In this document: piece by piece, positions 43,367 through 53,728 of the stretch | Numbering within the stretch: the stretch's first letter is position 1 | How the letters are laid out: each line of letters opens with the position of its first letter | Assembly: GCF_022581195.2 (NCBI RefSeq) | Contig: NC_061456.1 | Coordinates: forward strand, 12,402,501-12,466,500 | Direction: 5' to 3' | Source: Helicoverpa zea | Lineage: Eukaryota; Arthropoda; Insecta; Lepidoptera; Noctuidae | Length of the DNA: 64,000 nucleotides | Notes under the pieces: model-generated | What the model was told of the DNA's origin: nothing | Databases searched by the model: none | What the model saw: the letters and a program-made list of their open reading frames with translations, nothing else | Position numbers and translations under genes: made by a program

Positions 43367-46300
43367 ATGTCTTCCAACAATCCACTCGCATTAATTGAAA
43401 AATTAAAAGGCCGAGACAACTTCTCGACTTGGAAATTCGCAGTGAAAACTTATCTCCAACACGAGGAATTGTGGGACTGTGTTGAAAGTGACGGAGCCGT
43501 TAATCCCAAGCGTGACACAAAAGCGATGACAAAGATAATTCTTCTGGTCGACTCTACGAACTATGTACATGTCCAAGATGCCAAGACTGCTAAGGAGGTA
43601 TGGAATAATCTGGAAAAAGCCTTCGATGATTCAGGGCTGACACGCCGCGTTGGATTACTAAGAGAATTGTGCACGACGTCGCTCACCGGTTGCCAAAACG
43701 TAGAAGACTACGTCAGTAAAATAATGACCACGGCGCACAAGTTGCGAAATATTGGTTTCAACGTAAATGACGAGTGGTTAGGCACACTGCTACTCTCCGG
43801 TCTACCCGAGTCATACCGACCCATGATTATTGCAATTGAAAGTTCGGGAATGAAAATCAGTGCCGATTCAGTCAAATCCAAAATACTGCAGGATGTCAAA
43901 ATGAATGAAAATCAAAACTCAGCATTTGCAATAAATCACAATTTCAAAAAGAAAGCCAATAAGAAAACTTTTCAAAAAGGGCCCCGGTGTTACAGTTGTA
44001 ACAAGTATGGCCACATAAGTACAGAGTGCAAATCAAAGAATAAAGGCAAGACGGAAAGCTCAAGTTATGCTGCAGCATTCATCGCTTCCGAAAACAATAT
44101 TGATACATGGTACATTGATTCCGGAGCCTCTGTACACATGACCAGGCATAGTCATTTGTTGTCACAGAAGTCAGAGCCATTAACCAAAACAATCAAGGTT
44201 GCCAATGATAAATCATTATCTGTGGAATGTTCCGGGCAAGTAACTTTAGATGTTTTTAATGGAAAAGGACAATGCAACACAATAATGGTACAGAATGTGC
44301 TATATGTGCCCGAGTTGGCAACTAACCTTATATCAGTCAGTCAAATAATAAGAAATGGTGGCCAAGTCAAATTTAACAATAAAGGATGTGCTATTCTGAA
44401 CAAAAATAACACTATAGTTGCAACAGCTGTTCTGATCAATAATATGTACAGATTAAACATGTACAATGAACATGCATACATATCTGACATTGATGAGGAA
44501 GATGCATATATATGGCACCAGAGAATGGGTCACCTCAACTTCAGTGATTTAAATAAAATGAATGAAAATACAGAAGGAATGAAACCATTAAAGAAAAAGG
44601 ACAATTTAACATGCATAACATGCCTAGAAGCCAAACAAACAAGATTACCCTTCAAAAATAAAGGAACAAGAGCTACCAAATTACTTAAACTAGTGCATTC
44701 TGATGTGTGTGGTCCTATGGAGACAGAATCTCTGGGTGGAGCTAAGTACTTTCTGACCTTCACCGACGATTATTCAAAAAAGGTTTTTGTTTACTTCCTG
44801 CGTAAGAAATCAGAGGTGATAGACAAACTGAAAGAATTTGTGAAATATGTGGAAAATCAACTTGAATGTAAAATCAAGTGCCTCCGCACAGACAATGGCC
44901 TTGAATTTATAAATAAGAATGTATCCGATCTATTAAAAAGTAATGGAACCATACATCAGACAACAGTACCCTATACACCACAGCAAAATGGAGTTGCAGA
45001 ACGCCTGAACAGGACTTTGGTAGAAAAAGCCAAAAGTATGCTGTTTAATGCTAAGTTAAACAAACAGTATTGGGCAGAGGCCATACATACAGCAGCATAT
45101 CTGGTCAACAGGACTCCAACTAAGTCCCTTTCATATAAAACTCCTGAAGAGCTATGGTCTGGAAGAAAACCAAGTGTCAGTCACCTGCGCATATTTGGAT
45201 GCGAAACCATGGTACACTTACCAAAAGAAAAGACCAAGAAATGGGATCCAAAAGCAACAAAAGCCATTTTTATTGGTTATTGTGATGATACCAAAGGCTA
45301 CAGGTTCATTATACCCGGTACTAGAACAATTATCAAAAGTAGAGATGCAGTTTTCTTGGAATCAACTGTCATCAGAAATTATGTTCCGGTGGAATTGACA
45401 GAGTCAAAAGATGAGTCTATGAGTGAGACCCCGTGTGAGAATTCAAATGATACGTCAACCTCCACAAACACTGTCACAAGTTCTGATGAATGTGAATCTG
45501 ATGACTCATCACATAGCAGTATATATGTACCTGATAGAAAAATACAAGATCTGCCATCTTCAAAAATGCAATTAAGACCAAGAAACAAAACTTCATCTAC
45601 AATAATTGATGAATCTGAAAGTTACCTATGTTATAGTGAAGGAAATATGGATGTACCTATAACCTATAATGACGCAATTAGCTCAGCTGAATCTGACAGG
45701 TGGAAAATGTCAATAAAACAAGAGCTACAATCTCATGATGAAAACAATACATGGACATTGGTCGAGAAACCTAAAGATGCCAAAGTAATTGGGTGTAAGT
45801 GGGTGTTTAAAATAAAAGAAGAACCAACAGGTCCACGGTACAAGTCTCGTCTGTGTGCAAAGGGATATGCACAAACAAAAGGTATCGATTATGAGGAAAC
45901 TTTCTCACCAACAGTCAGGTATGATTCTATTCGTTCTCTTTTATCAATAGCTGCTGAACAACATTTACAAATAATGCAATTTGATATAAAGACAGCCTTT
46001 CTGTATGGAGAATTAAAAGAAGCTATATTTATGTGTCCACCTGAGGGTTTAGAATGTGCACCTAACATTGTTTGTAAACTTAATAAATCTCTCTATGGCC
46101 TAAAACAGGCCCCCAGGTGCTGGAACACTAAATTTAATACAGCCTTACAAAAATTTGGTTTTGTCAAAAGTTTAGCTGATCAGTGTGTCTATATTGGCCA
46201 TGTCAATGGAATCAAATGCTATCTGTGTCTATATGTAGACGATGGCCTGCTGCTATGTAAGGAGAAAAAGGTGTTACAGGATGTTATAGATGAACTAAAG

Positions 46301-46963
46301 AGAAACTTTGACATAAAGACTTTTCCACCAGTCAACTTTGTAGGTATGCAAATAGAGAGAAGTGATAAATCTATATTTATTCATCAAACTAAATATATTG
46401 AGAAGTTATTGGAAAAATTTAACATGATCAATGCTAATCCTAACTGCATTCCAGCTGATCCGCATGTGAAGCTCCTCAAAGGCGAGACAGTGCCTGTGAA
46501 AAACTTACCATATAGAGAAGCAGTTGGCTCACTCATTCATCTAGCAACTGTAACCAGACCAGACATAATGTTTGCTGTTAGCTTGGTAAGTCAGTTTTTG
46601 CATTGTTACAACGAGTCTCACTGGAACGCAGTCAAGAAGATATTGAAGTACCTTAAAGGTACAATAGAATACGGTTTATGTTACCAGTCTAGGCCTCAAA
46701 TTACAGAGTTAATTGGCTATAGTGACGCAGATTACGCCAATGATATTTCATCAAGACGTTCTATGACAGGATATGTTTTCATGAAAAATGGAGCCGCTAT
46801 CACATGGTCTAGTCAGCGCCAACAGAGTGTAGCGCTCTCAACTACAGAGGCTGAATTCATGGCTGCCTGTGCAGCCACAAAAGAAGTAATGTGGATAAGG
46901 CAATTACTTAGTGATGTAGGAGAGTATAAACAAAATTCCACATGCTTAAACATTGATAACTAA
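43367..46963 (+). CDS. Copia-type Gag-Pol polyprotein, cut short by an in-frame stop
   Basis: 1198 codons from ATG 43367 to TAA 46961-46963. The frame can be extended upstream to 43343 only through a TTG. In order: Gag-like region opening MSSNNPLALIEKLKGRDNFS; CCHC zinc knuckle (C208, C211, H216, C221); protease with IDSGAS (D251); pre-integrase domain with WHQRMGHL from W383; integrase with D446, D509, E545 (D,D35E spacing); reverse transcriptase about 795-1040 with YVDD at 956-959; RNase H with D1120 and E1161. Gag and Pol are in one frame with no shift, as in copia. The stop falls right after a conserved Asp-Asn pair of RNase H, leaving the last 71 codons in frame behind it. All other catalytic residues I can check are present. 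It would act in virus-like particles in the cytoplasm and integrate in the nucleus. Confidence 0.93.
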   Translation: MSSNNPLALIEKLKGRDNFSTWKFAVKTYLQHEELWDCVESDGAVNPKRDTKAMTKIILLVDSTNYVHVQDAKTAKEVWNNLEKAFDDSGLTRRVGLLRELCTTSLTGCQNVEDYVSKIMTTAHKLRNIGFNVNDEWLGTLLLSGLPESYRPMIIAIESSGMKISADSVKSKILQDVKMNENQNSAFAINHNFKKKANKKTFQKGPRCYSCNKYGHISTECKSKNKGKTESSSYAAAFIASENNIDTWYIDSGASVHMTRHSHLLSQKSEPLTKTIKVANDKSLSVECSGQVTLDVFNGKGQCNTIMVQNVLYVPELATNLISVSQIIRNGGQVKFNNKGCAILNKNNTIVATAVLINNMYRLNMYNEHAYISDIDEEDAYIWHQRMGHLNFSDLNKMNENTEGMKPLKKKDNLTCITCLEAKQTRLPFKNKGTRATKLLKLVHSDVCGPMETESLGGAKYFLTFTDDYSKKVFVYFLRKKSEVIDKLKEFVKYVENQLECKIKCLRTDNGLEFINKNVSDLLKSNGTIHQTTVPYTPQQNGVAERLNRTLVEKAKSMLFNAKLNKQYWAEAIHTAAYLVNRTPTKSLSYKTPEELWSGRKPSVSHLRIFGCETMVHLPKEKTKKWDPKATKAIFIGYCDDTKGYRFIIPGTRTIIKSRDAVFLESTVIRNYVPVELTESKDESMSETPCENSNDTSTSTNTVTSSDECESDDSSHSSIYVPDRKIQDLPSSKMQLRPRNKTSSTIIDESESYLCYSEGNMDVPITYNDAISSAESDRWKMSIKQELQSHDENNTWTLVEKPKDAKVIGCKWVFKIKEEPTGPRYKSRLCAKGYAQTKGIDYEETFSPTVRYDSIRSLLSIAAEQHLQIMQFDIKTAFLYGELKEAIFMCPPEGLECAPNIVCKLNKSLYGLKQAPRCWNTKFNTALQKFGFVKSLADQCVYIGHVNGIKCYLCLYVDDGLLLCKEKKVLQDVIDELKRNFDIKTFPPVNFVGMQIERSDKSIFIHQTKYIEKLLEKFNMINANPNCIPADPHVKLLKGETVPVKNLPYREAVGSLIHLATVTRPDIMFAVSLVSQFLHCYNESHWNAVKKILKYLKGTIEYGLCYQSRPQITELIGYSDADYANDISSRRSMTGYVFMKNGAAITWSSQRQQSVALSTTEAEFMAACAATKEVMWIRQLLSDVGEYKQNSTCLNIDN

Positions 46964-47179
46964 AGTGCCATAAATGTTATTAAAAATGGTGAATTTCATA
47001 AACGCTGTAAGCATATAGATGTTAAGTATAATTTTGTGAAGGAAAAATATTGTGATAACATTATTTCTTTAAATTATGTAAGCACAGAGAACCAATTAGC
47101 TGATATTTTTACTAAAGGCCTGTCTAGAGATAAATTTAAGCTAATGAGAAGTAGAATTGGTATGTGTTTAAAAACTTAA
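46964..47179 (+). pseudogene. C-terminal remainder of Gag-Pol behind the stop
   Basis: 71 codons in the same frame as the main ORF, ending at TAA 47177-47179. The composition and the LADIFTKGLSRDKF segment are typical of the end of Copia Pol, so the interruption at 46961-46963 is a single premature stop rather than the natural end. Whether it is a true allele of the element, a sequencing error or suppressible cannot be told here. Confidence 0.85.
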
Positions 47180-47198
47180 TTGTATTTGAATAATTCAG

Positions 47199-47297
47199 TA
47201 AGAAGTATTGTTTCAGTTGTTATGATAAGTTTATTTTGTTTTGATATTTAGTAAGAAGTACTGTTTCAGTTGTTATGATAAGTTCATTTTGTCTTTA
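47199..47297 (+). repeat. Two-copy tandem duplication before the 3' LTR
   Basis: GTAAGAAGTATTGTTTCAGT and the following GTTATGATAAGTT are repeated about 52 bp later with two substitutions (GTAAGAAGTACTGTTTCAGT). It lies between the end of the frame and the polypurine tract. Confidence 0.75.
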
Positions 47298-47320
47298 TAT
47301 TACACATGGAAGGCTCTAAT

Positions 47321-47330
47321 TTGAAGGGAG
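47321..47330 (+). other. Polypurine tract
   Basis: TTGAAGGGAG directly before the 3' LTR. A purine run at this place primes plus-strand DNA synthesis in LTR retrotransposons. Confidence 0.8.
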
Positions 47331-47504
47331 TGTTAAAGTATATTTTTATTATCTGTGGAACTATAAATTATGCGCCTTCCAACTATAGATTTTTAATCTG
47401 TGTGCTAACTCTCTACTCCGTGGAACATGTAGCGACCACTCGCACTTTTAAATATTATCACAATAAATCCAGTTAATTAGTATCCAAATCCTTTTATTGC
47501 AATA
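47331..47504 (+). repeat. 3' LTR of the Copia-type element
   Basis: 174 bp, identical to the 5' LTR apart from the missing 4-bp TATA. TATAAA is at 47362-47367 and AATAAA at 47462-47467. Sequence directly after (ATATAAATC) is not repeated before the 5' LTR. Confidence 0.9.
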
Positions 47505-48584
47505 ATATAAATCTACTTTGTATTCCTCAATTCTTCAGAACGTTCCAGAAAAAGTGACGTAAAAGTTAAACAAGTTTTGTTCGACGCTGATTTCATGCAC
47601 TTTCCTATCGTAACGAAATCTTTCAATCTTGAGGAATGAAGAATCTTCGACGAAAACAACATGGAAGACAAAAGCGATCGTCATAGATAAAGGAGAATTT
47701 TCTAAATTTCCAACTGGATTTGCAAGTATTTTATATAAATCAGGCTTTATTGGCATCGAGAGGCCCGTATCATTTTAGTAGATATCTATTCAGGGGCTAT
47801 GCTAACCGTACGTGGTTAGAATATCAACTATTGCTAGGCAGGCTTTGGATTGCAGTCTTGAAACTGCAAGATTCAATCCTTTAACTCCTATAGCTGTAGA
47901 TATAAGGTTCAAATTCGCGTGAGGTACGTTGTGCCAATTGAAAATGGCGAGGGTGGATTTGCACAATGTACCCAACACTATCTGTCAAACCATGAAATAA
48001 AGTGAGAATAAATCGAGATATTTTTACGATTGTTAAATTCTGAATGTTCTTTAATTTGCTTTTGATATATGGGGATTTAGGAATGGAATACTTTAGTTTT
48101 AGATATAAGTATGGGTTTAGAATTGTTAGGGGTCTGGTAGAAGTAATTTAATGCAAAGGATTGCAGTTTGCTAACTATCCTTTCTTCAAAATAGGGCAAC
48201 TAAAACTAAATTATCTTATATTCTGTAGATGAATTATACCTATAATATATAATTGGAAAAGGTCAACTTTATGGGCACCCGTATCGTAAGATTATTGCAC
48301 TTTATTCAGTTAGTAGAAACCCCTATTTATGTTTATAAATAAAGTTCTGTAGTAAATAACACTAAAAGCTAACTTGAAATTCAGCTTTAAGCCACATTCC
48401 TATAAACGAAAACAATGCAAAAGACAATAATAGTTGGAATCCGTCCATGCAACATTGTGCGTTTGTAGCAACACTGCAAAATTGTACTTTCAACTTAATG
48501 CACTTATAAACTTAAGCTGAATTTTACACTTATTGAGACAAATATCCAACGCTGCATTTTTGGAAATGATTATGTCATCCATCA
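47505..48584. other. AT-rich DNA, nothing recognised
   Basis: Flank of the retrotransposon without a supported feature. Confidence 0.4.
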
Positions 48585-48765
48585 TCATCTGCCTAGCCTT
48601 TTCCCATATATGTTGGGATCGGCTTCTAGTCTAACAGGATGCAGCTGAGTACCTACCAGTGTTTTCCACAGAGTGACTGCTTATCTGACGTCCAGCTATT
48701 CTGGCAACTCGATAAATTTTGATAAGACTGGTTGTCAGACCTCGTGCCTTCTGACTTCACTTAAA
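48585..48765 (-). mobile_element. SINE, headless fragment
   Basis: On the plus strand TTTTCCCATATATGTTGGGATCGGCTTC, TCTAACAGGATGCAGCTGAG and GAGTGACTGCTTATCTGACG follow, in reverse, the 3' half of SINE copies A-C. The tRNA-like head is missing. Confidence 0.6.
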
Positions 48766-49959
48766 AACAAAATTTCTGTGTACAATTCTTGCATATATCA
48801 CATCAATATTCGTGACATTATGAAGGCATATATTTACAACAAGACTTGTTCCGCAGATCACACGTACCATAACAACATTAAACACCAAAAACAGTCCATA
48901 AACGGACCCCATCGAACATGAAACCCGTCCCCGAATTCTAACATTCGTACGGCCCGGTCATAGCAATTGTCCTTTATGGCTCCCAGAACCTTAATATTAG
49001 GGAAACTATGTCAGTAGTATGAACATTAATAATAACCTTTGGAAATTGTCGCATAGTGTTAGTACGGAATTGCCTGTGAAACAGCAGATGTTCTGTAAGA
49101 TTAAGTTTAAGTAGGGAGAAGATAAGCAGAAATGTGAATTGGTGTTGAGGAAGGGGATGACCAAAGAATCGGATGGATTGCTAGAGACTAAATGGGTAGA
49201 AAGAATGTCACTCGTGAGCGACTCAATGGCGGCTATCTGAAAATTGCTACCCTGTATATTATGTAATTGAAAATGACACTGTGAGCAATTTTTGCATTTA
49301 TAGCAAAAAAATTGTTTCAGTATACAAAAAGAGGATATGCTGTGCTGACTCCAGATAAAAATTGGGATGAGGACAGCAAGATCATATCTAAGGTAAGCAA
49401 TCAATTTCTTGAACTACCTATTTATGATCAATTTTTGCCAATTTTAAACAAACCGCGGTTGCTCATTAGATAGCTGAACGTTGCATATTGAGATGCTTTA
49501 TCGACATTACGAATAAACCGAATACAAGCAAAAAAAAACAAAAGATTCATTGAACGAAAATACTGCACAAACATCAATAAAGACCCTTCAGAACAGCAAT
49601 AAAGATCATACCAATATCAAAACAGGGAAGTGCATTTACAAAAATTTACAACGCATTTAAAATTTAACTGCACTCATTTGTTTTTGAGCCAAAAATACGC
49701 GCTACCGTTCCGCGGGGTATTACAACTTTTGCTATGATTTCTTGGCTATATTGCAAACTTATATTTGCGGATGTTAAACTGCTATCTATAACTTTTGACT
49801 CAAGAAGGTTTTATCGCTACAGTCGAAGACAGTTCAATGCTGGATAAATGCCTCCCTCAAGTTAAAGACTAATAATATGATAAATGACTATAAAATAATG
49901 AATTAGAAAGTATATTATCTCTGTCTAACTGTCGTGTTTTAACGCCACAAAAACTGAAC
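48766..49959. other. AT-rich DNA; one short repeat end
   Basis: 49340-49385 (GATATGCTGTGCTGACTCCAG, GGGATGAGGACAGCAAGATC) is a third, diverged copy of the short repeat at 16815 and 18800. Nothing else could be named. Confidence 0.35.
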
Positions 49960-50055
49960 CAATTAATATTGGATTTGATAGACGGATAGCCTAGACCTGT
50001 AGAACGGACATAGGTTATTTTTTATCCAAGAGCGGATTTTGTCAGCTGGTTTCGC
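49960..50055 (-). repeat. ACTAGCTTCTGCC-family repeat, decayed fragment
   Basis: On the plus strand GGATAGCCTAGACCTGTAG, TTTTTATCCAAGAGCGG and GTCAGCTGGTTTCGCC match the reverse complement of the family in order, with many changes. Confidence 0.35.
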
Positions 50056-51159
50056 CTTACTTAGAATTGATTGATATCAGTATCCAGGTATACATTTTCT
50101 ACATGACATTCAAATCAGCATACAACAATCCATTAGGTTTATACTCAGACCCTCCTGGCCATATTACTATCAAAGCGAGTTTAATTTCTTCATCTTCTTA
50201 TCCCTTTTGCATCTTTGCAACAAAACGATCTAGTTAAACAACGATATTTTAAGACGAGCACCATAACTTTGTATTCTCATACATGCAACGCATTGCGGTT
50301 TAAATACGGCTGAAGGCAAGGAAACCACGTTCATAACAGTTAATGGAGCGTCCACAAACGAATACATTAGCAGTGTTATGGCCCGTGTTGAAGGTGCTGT
50401 ATGTTATTGTATGGCCTCTATTAATATTGGAAGATTTTTTTGGATAGGATTGTCTTCTGTTTTTGAAGGTTTTAATTTGAGATGATGAGCTGTTTAATTG
50501 TTTTGCTAGGAGAAAACTGAACAAGACACAATAGTTAAACAATCGGTGTGTATATGAGTCATGGGACAGGAAAGTCAATAAAAACAGTATTTTCCTACAT
50601 TGTTCAAAATAAAACTATTTCTTCAAGAATGTGAATCTTTTGGCACTCCTATCACAATATCATTAATAACCAAAACAGAGTAAATTATATCTGAATCTTT
50701 TTTAGAGTCCCTTTGATGGCCATATTGTGACTGACTAAGTAGGTAAGGATTATTTGCTACATCTAAATAAAATGTTGTAATAAAAATGCACAGGGTTTAC
50801 GAACCATTCGTAGAACTGTATTTCAAAAAAATATACAAAGTTTGTTTACAAAGTTCGTGGCAGAGGTTGAATAAACAGCTGATGAAAAAAAAACTGAATC
50901 GAAATCCAAATATTTAGCCGTTCACACTAACGATATGTTTGGTTTCAAAATATATTAAATCCCACTTCACTCACTGTAGGGCGACCATTTTCAAATAAAG
51001 TGATGAACTTTTTTTTAGTTAAATCAACCTTTTGTGGAAGTATCTGATATCTATTTATTCAATAATAGGAACTTTGTATATTGTATTCAATCTGTCTTCA
51101 ATAGTATACAGAATCCTCTTACAAATATGGAGCATATTGAATATCTGAGCATGTGCTGG
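50056..51159. other. AT-rich DNA, nothing recognised
   Basis: No supported gene or repeat. Minus-strand frame 50300-50578 (92 codons) has no motif. Confidence 0.4.
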
Positions 51160-51365
51160 ATCAGTTTCGATCTTTCAAGTTTGAAATTGACCTGGCCCAT
51201 GTCTCATAGGGACATCCTGCAGATCTTCATCATAACCGGTTTTTTTACTATCCCACAAGTATACACAGGCCTCCTCCCACACAGAAAATGGATGGAGCGT
51301 TAATCACCACGCTTGCTCAATGCGGGATGGTGATTTCAGCACTATCCTGAATGTAGTAGGTTTTA
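51160..51365 (-). repeat. Dispersed repeat fragment (AATGCGGGATGGTGATTTC block)
   Basis: CATCCTGCAGATCTTCATCA, CAGGCCTCCTCCCACACAG and CACGCTTGCTCAATGCGGG recall a moth repeat I have seen repeatedly near LINE ends. No second copy exists in this window, so orientation and limits are uncertain. Confidence 0.3.
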
Positions 51366-52589
51366 TTTTCCTTTCATTTTTAAATGTTGATATGGTTTAA
51401 GTACAAAGGTCTTGCTAGGTGAGTGTGTATGTATTATTATGTGTGTATCCTATGACGGCGTCTTGCCAAAACTCAGAATACATCTCAGTTGAGTTCTGTG
51501 CATCTTTGATAGCAAGTTTGTTGGCTCCGGTTACGACATGCAACTAACGCTGCGTAACTTGAATATTTGCATCTAACTTGAAGAATGCATTATCTTTAGT
51601 TATAGTATTTTAAGTATGATGTGCTTTTCTTCTGGTTATTGTATTTCTTAAGTAATTTTTACTCAATTGAATAGATTTCATAAATTAAAATGCTTTGTAA
51701 GATGATATTACAATGGGTGTAATTTTGTTCAATGCATTAATTTTTCTCCCCTCAATCACGATATCTAATTATAAAAGTTTTTTTTTTCTGTTAATTTACT
51801 TAAATACAAGGAATCTTTGATAACTTCACAAACATGCTAACCCTATTTAAAAGTAACATCTTCCCCACAACCACATGTGCCGTTAATATTTTTTTACAAG
51901 TTTTTTGTGCATTTTTTGCATGCAGCTCCGAAACGAAACTCGTGCACATGTCAAATACTTAATTTGTTAAGGATTTACAACTGTCTGAGGATAAGGTTTA
52001 GAATATACTGAGATTTGTATAACAACTGAATAATACCTACTTACTATCAGAAACGGATTCGCAGATAAAAAAAAATATCTATGAACGATGATGACTTTGA
52101 ACTTTAAACTAAAAGTCTTATGTGAACGTTTAAACATGTTTATCGTCCCGATGGATACACCTTGTTACCTCACCTGGCGTAATAATAATTAATATTATTG
52201 AAATATGGACTTTAGTATTGCTGTTTTGATCTCTACCAAGCTATTTTATAGTGGTAAGCTTGCTGACATCGAGCTGTCTACTAAATCATGTAGCGATTGA
52301 AAATTATAGGTAAAGAGGAATACTCACTTTTTTGTCAATTTATGCTTTTTATTTCACTATAAATTTCTCGACTCCCTTTCAATCTCTATGCAAAATTGCA
52401 TCAAATTGTTCACATCGTGTACACCGAGCCTAACTCTGCATCAAGTTACGAGTCGTCCGATATTGATTCGACACGGTTCTTGTTACGACTCAATTTGTTC
52501 GAAGAAGTCAATAAACAGAAGCCGCTCCTTGAAGACCTAATATTTTATTTTATTTATTTATTTTAGTGTCACATATTTAATACTCAACT
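51366..52589. other. AT-rich DNA, nothing recognised
   Basis: No supported feature; A/T-rich throughout. Confidence 0.4.
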
Positions 52590-52660
52590 AGCTGTTGCCC
52601 GCAACTTCGTCTGCGTGGGCAATATAGAATAGTCAAAATACTACTTATCCCGTAGGTGCA
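52590..52660 (+). repeat. ACTAGCTTCTGCC-family repeat, 5' fragment
   Basis: CAACTAGCTGTTGCCCGCAA and CTTCGTCTGCGTGGGCAATA match the family start; the match fades after 70 bp. Confidence 0.55.
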
Positions 52661-52904
52661 TTCTTTCACGTGACAGTATAATTAGGATTAGCACTTAGCA
52701 GTCGCATAGATTCATTGATCAAGATTGTGTTGTGGATGTGACCATTTATCTAAACAAAAGAAGTAAAGTTTGTGACGTTGTGAATATCTCTGGATCTAGT
52801 CAGCCAATTTGGAAAATTATTACGTATGGTGCGTAAGTAATTTTCAGGAAACAGTTATAATCTATGTCTATATGCTTTGAGTCTGACAAAGCTGTCATTT
52901 GTAC

Positions 52905-53105
52905 ATTTTCTGCAGCTGCTGCGACTAATCAGAAGCCAGAAAGTCTGTCAGTTTCACCATGGATATCGTCTTGTGTAGTGAGACTGGATTGAAGATAGGT
53001 AGATAGGTAGTCGCTCCAAGCAAAATATTGGTACTCAAACAGATTCGGTGACTGGAAGGCAACACCAACATAGTTGGGGAATAGCTGGATGGATTATAAA
53101 ATGAG
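52905..53105 (+). mobile_element. SINE, diverged headless copy
   Basis: AATCAGAAGCCAGAAAGTCTG, GATAGGTAGTCGCTCC, TGGTACTCAAACAGATTCGG and CAACACCAACATAGTTGGGG follow the 3' half of SINE copies A-C in order, with many substitutions. Confidence 0.6.
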
Positions 53106-53203
53106 TCATCATCATCAGCAGGCGCATAGGGTAGGATAGTTTCACTACTGGGGAGAAACACTTGTATGACGGGGATTTTTTGTGCACTCACTCACTATGG
53201 TAA

Positions 53204-53569
53204 GGCTGACCCCACATTAGGCGTGCGCCATCCTCGGGCGTGTGAGTAGCGCGGGCGTCGCGAGCACGCTGCATGAACGTCGCGTTTTGCTGCCCTGCGG
53301 CATGTGTGAAGAGTCCAAGCGACGCGCTCGCAGCGAGCACGCGGCGCTCGAGTTGCGTTCTTACCCCTTCGCCCGCTATCCCCGCCGCCCGCTAAACGCC
53401 TTAGCAGTTAAACGTCAAGGAGAGCGGCGCGTGCGCGCCGCGAGCGCGCTGTAGGTAAATGCCGCAGGGCAGCAAAACGCGATGCTCACGCAGCGCGCTC
53501 GCGACGCACGCGCGGCGCCCGCGCTACTCACACGCCCGAGGATCGCGCACGCCTAATGTGGGGGAGGCC
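53204..53569. mobile_element. GC-rich fold-back MITE, 366 bp, TAA-flanked
   Basis: The two halves are near-perfect reverse complements for over 100 bp: CCCACATTAGGCGTGCGC, ATCCTCGGGCGTGTGAGTAG and GCGTTTTGCTGCCCTGCGGC appear on the left and inverted on the right. TAA lies on both sides (53201-53203, 53570-53572), the target type of PIF/Harbinger elements. The whole unit would fold into one long hairpin. The GC content contrasts sharply with the flanks; the open frame inside is a by-product. Confidence 0.8.
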
Positions 53570-53572
53570 TAA

Positions 53573-53728
53573 GCCGGGACTCCACCGAAATGTTTGCATT
53601 AGTTCACGAATAGGCAAAATGTACGTATCTGTGAGAGTCCACTTCATGTGTTCGTACTTGAAACCTGCAGTTTTGCCAAGATTTTCAAAATGTACGCTTG
53701 CAATTTGTCATTTCTTGGTGGAGCCAGC
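53573..53728. mobile_element. Possible second MITE directly abutting
   Basis: GCCGGGACTCCACCGAAATG at the left and, in reverse complement, GCTGGCTCCACCAAGAAATG at the right are similar but not identical ends about 155 bp apart. The left end starts directly at the TAA that closes the previous MITE. On the right the sequence is AAA rather than TAA, so the duplication is imperfect. Confidence 0.4.

Larger units (their letters stand above)
43060..47504 (+). mobile_element. Copia-type LTR retrotransposon, nearly intact
   Basis: A complete element: 5' LTR, primer site, Gag-Pol frame, polypurine tract and 3' LTR. The order integrase before reverse transcriptase within the frame identifies the Copia (Ty1/copia) superfamily. 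The two LTRs show no substitutions over 174 aligned bases, only a 4-bp TATA indel, so insertion is recent. One stop codon breaks the end of the frame. I see no matching 5-bp target duplication: CCATT precedes and ATATA follows. Confidence 0.93.

Noticed and set aside
53242..53454. 70-codon Arg/Ala-rich frame
   Set aside because: It lies within the fold-back MITE at 53204-53569.
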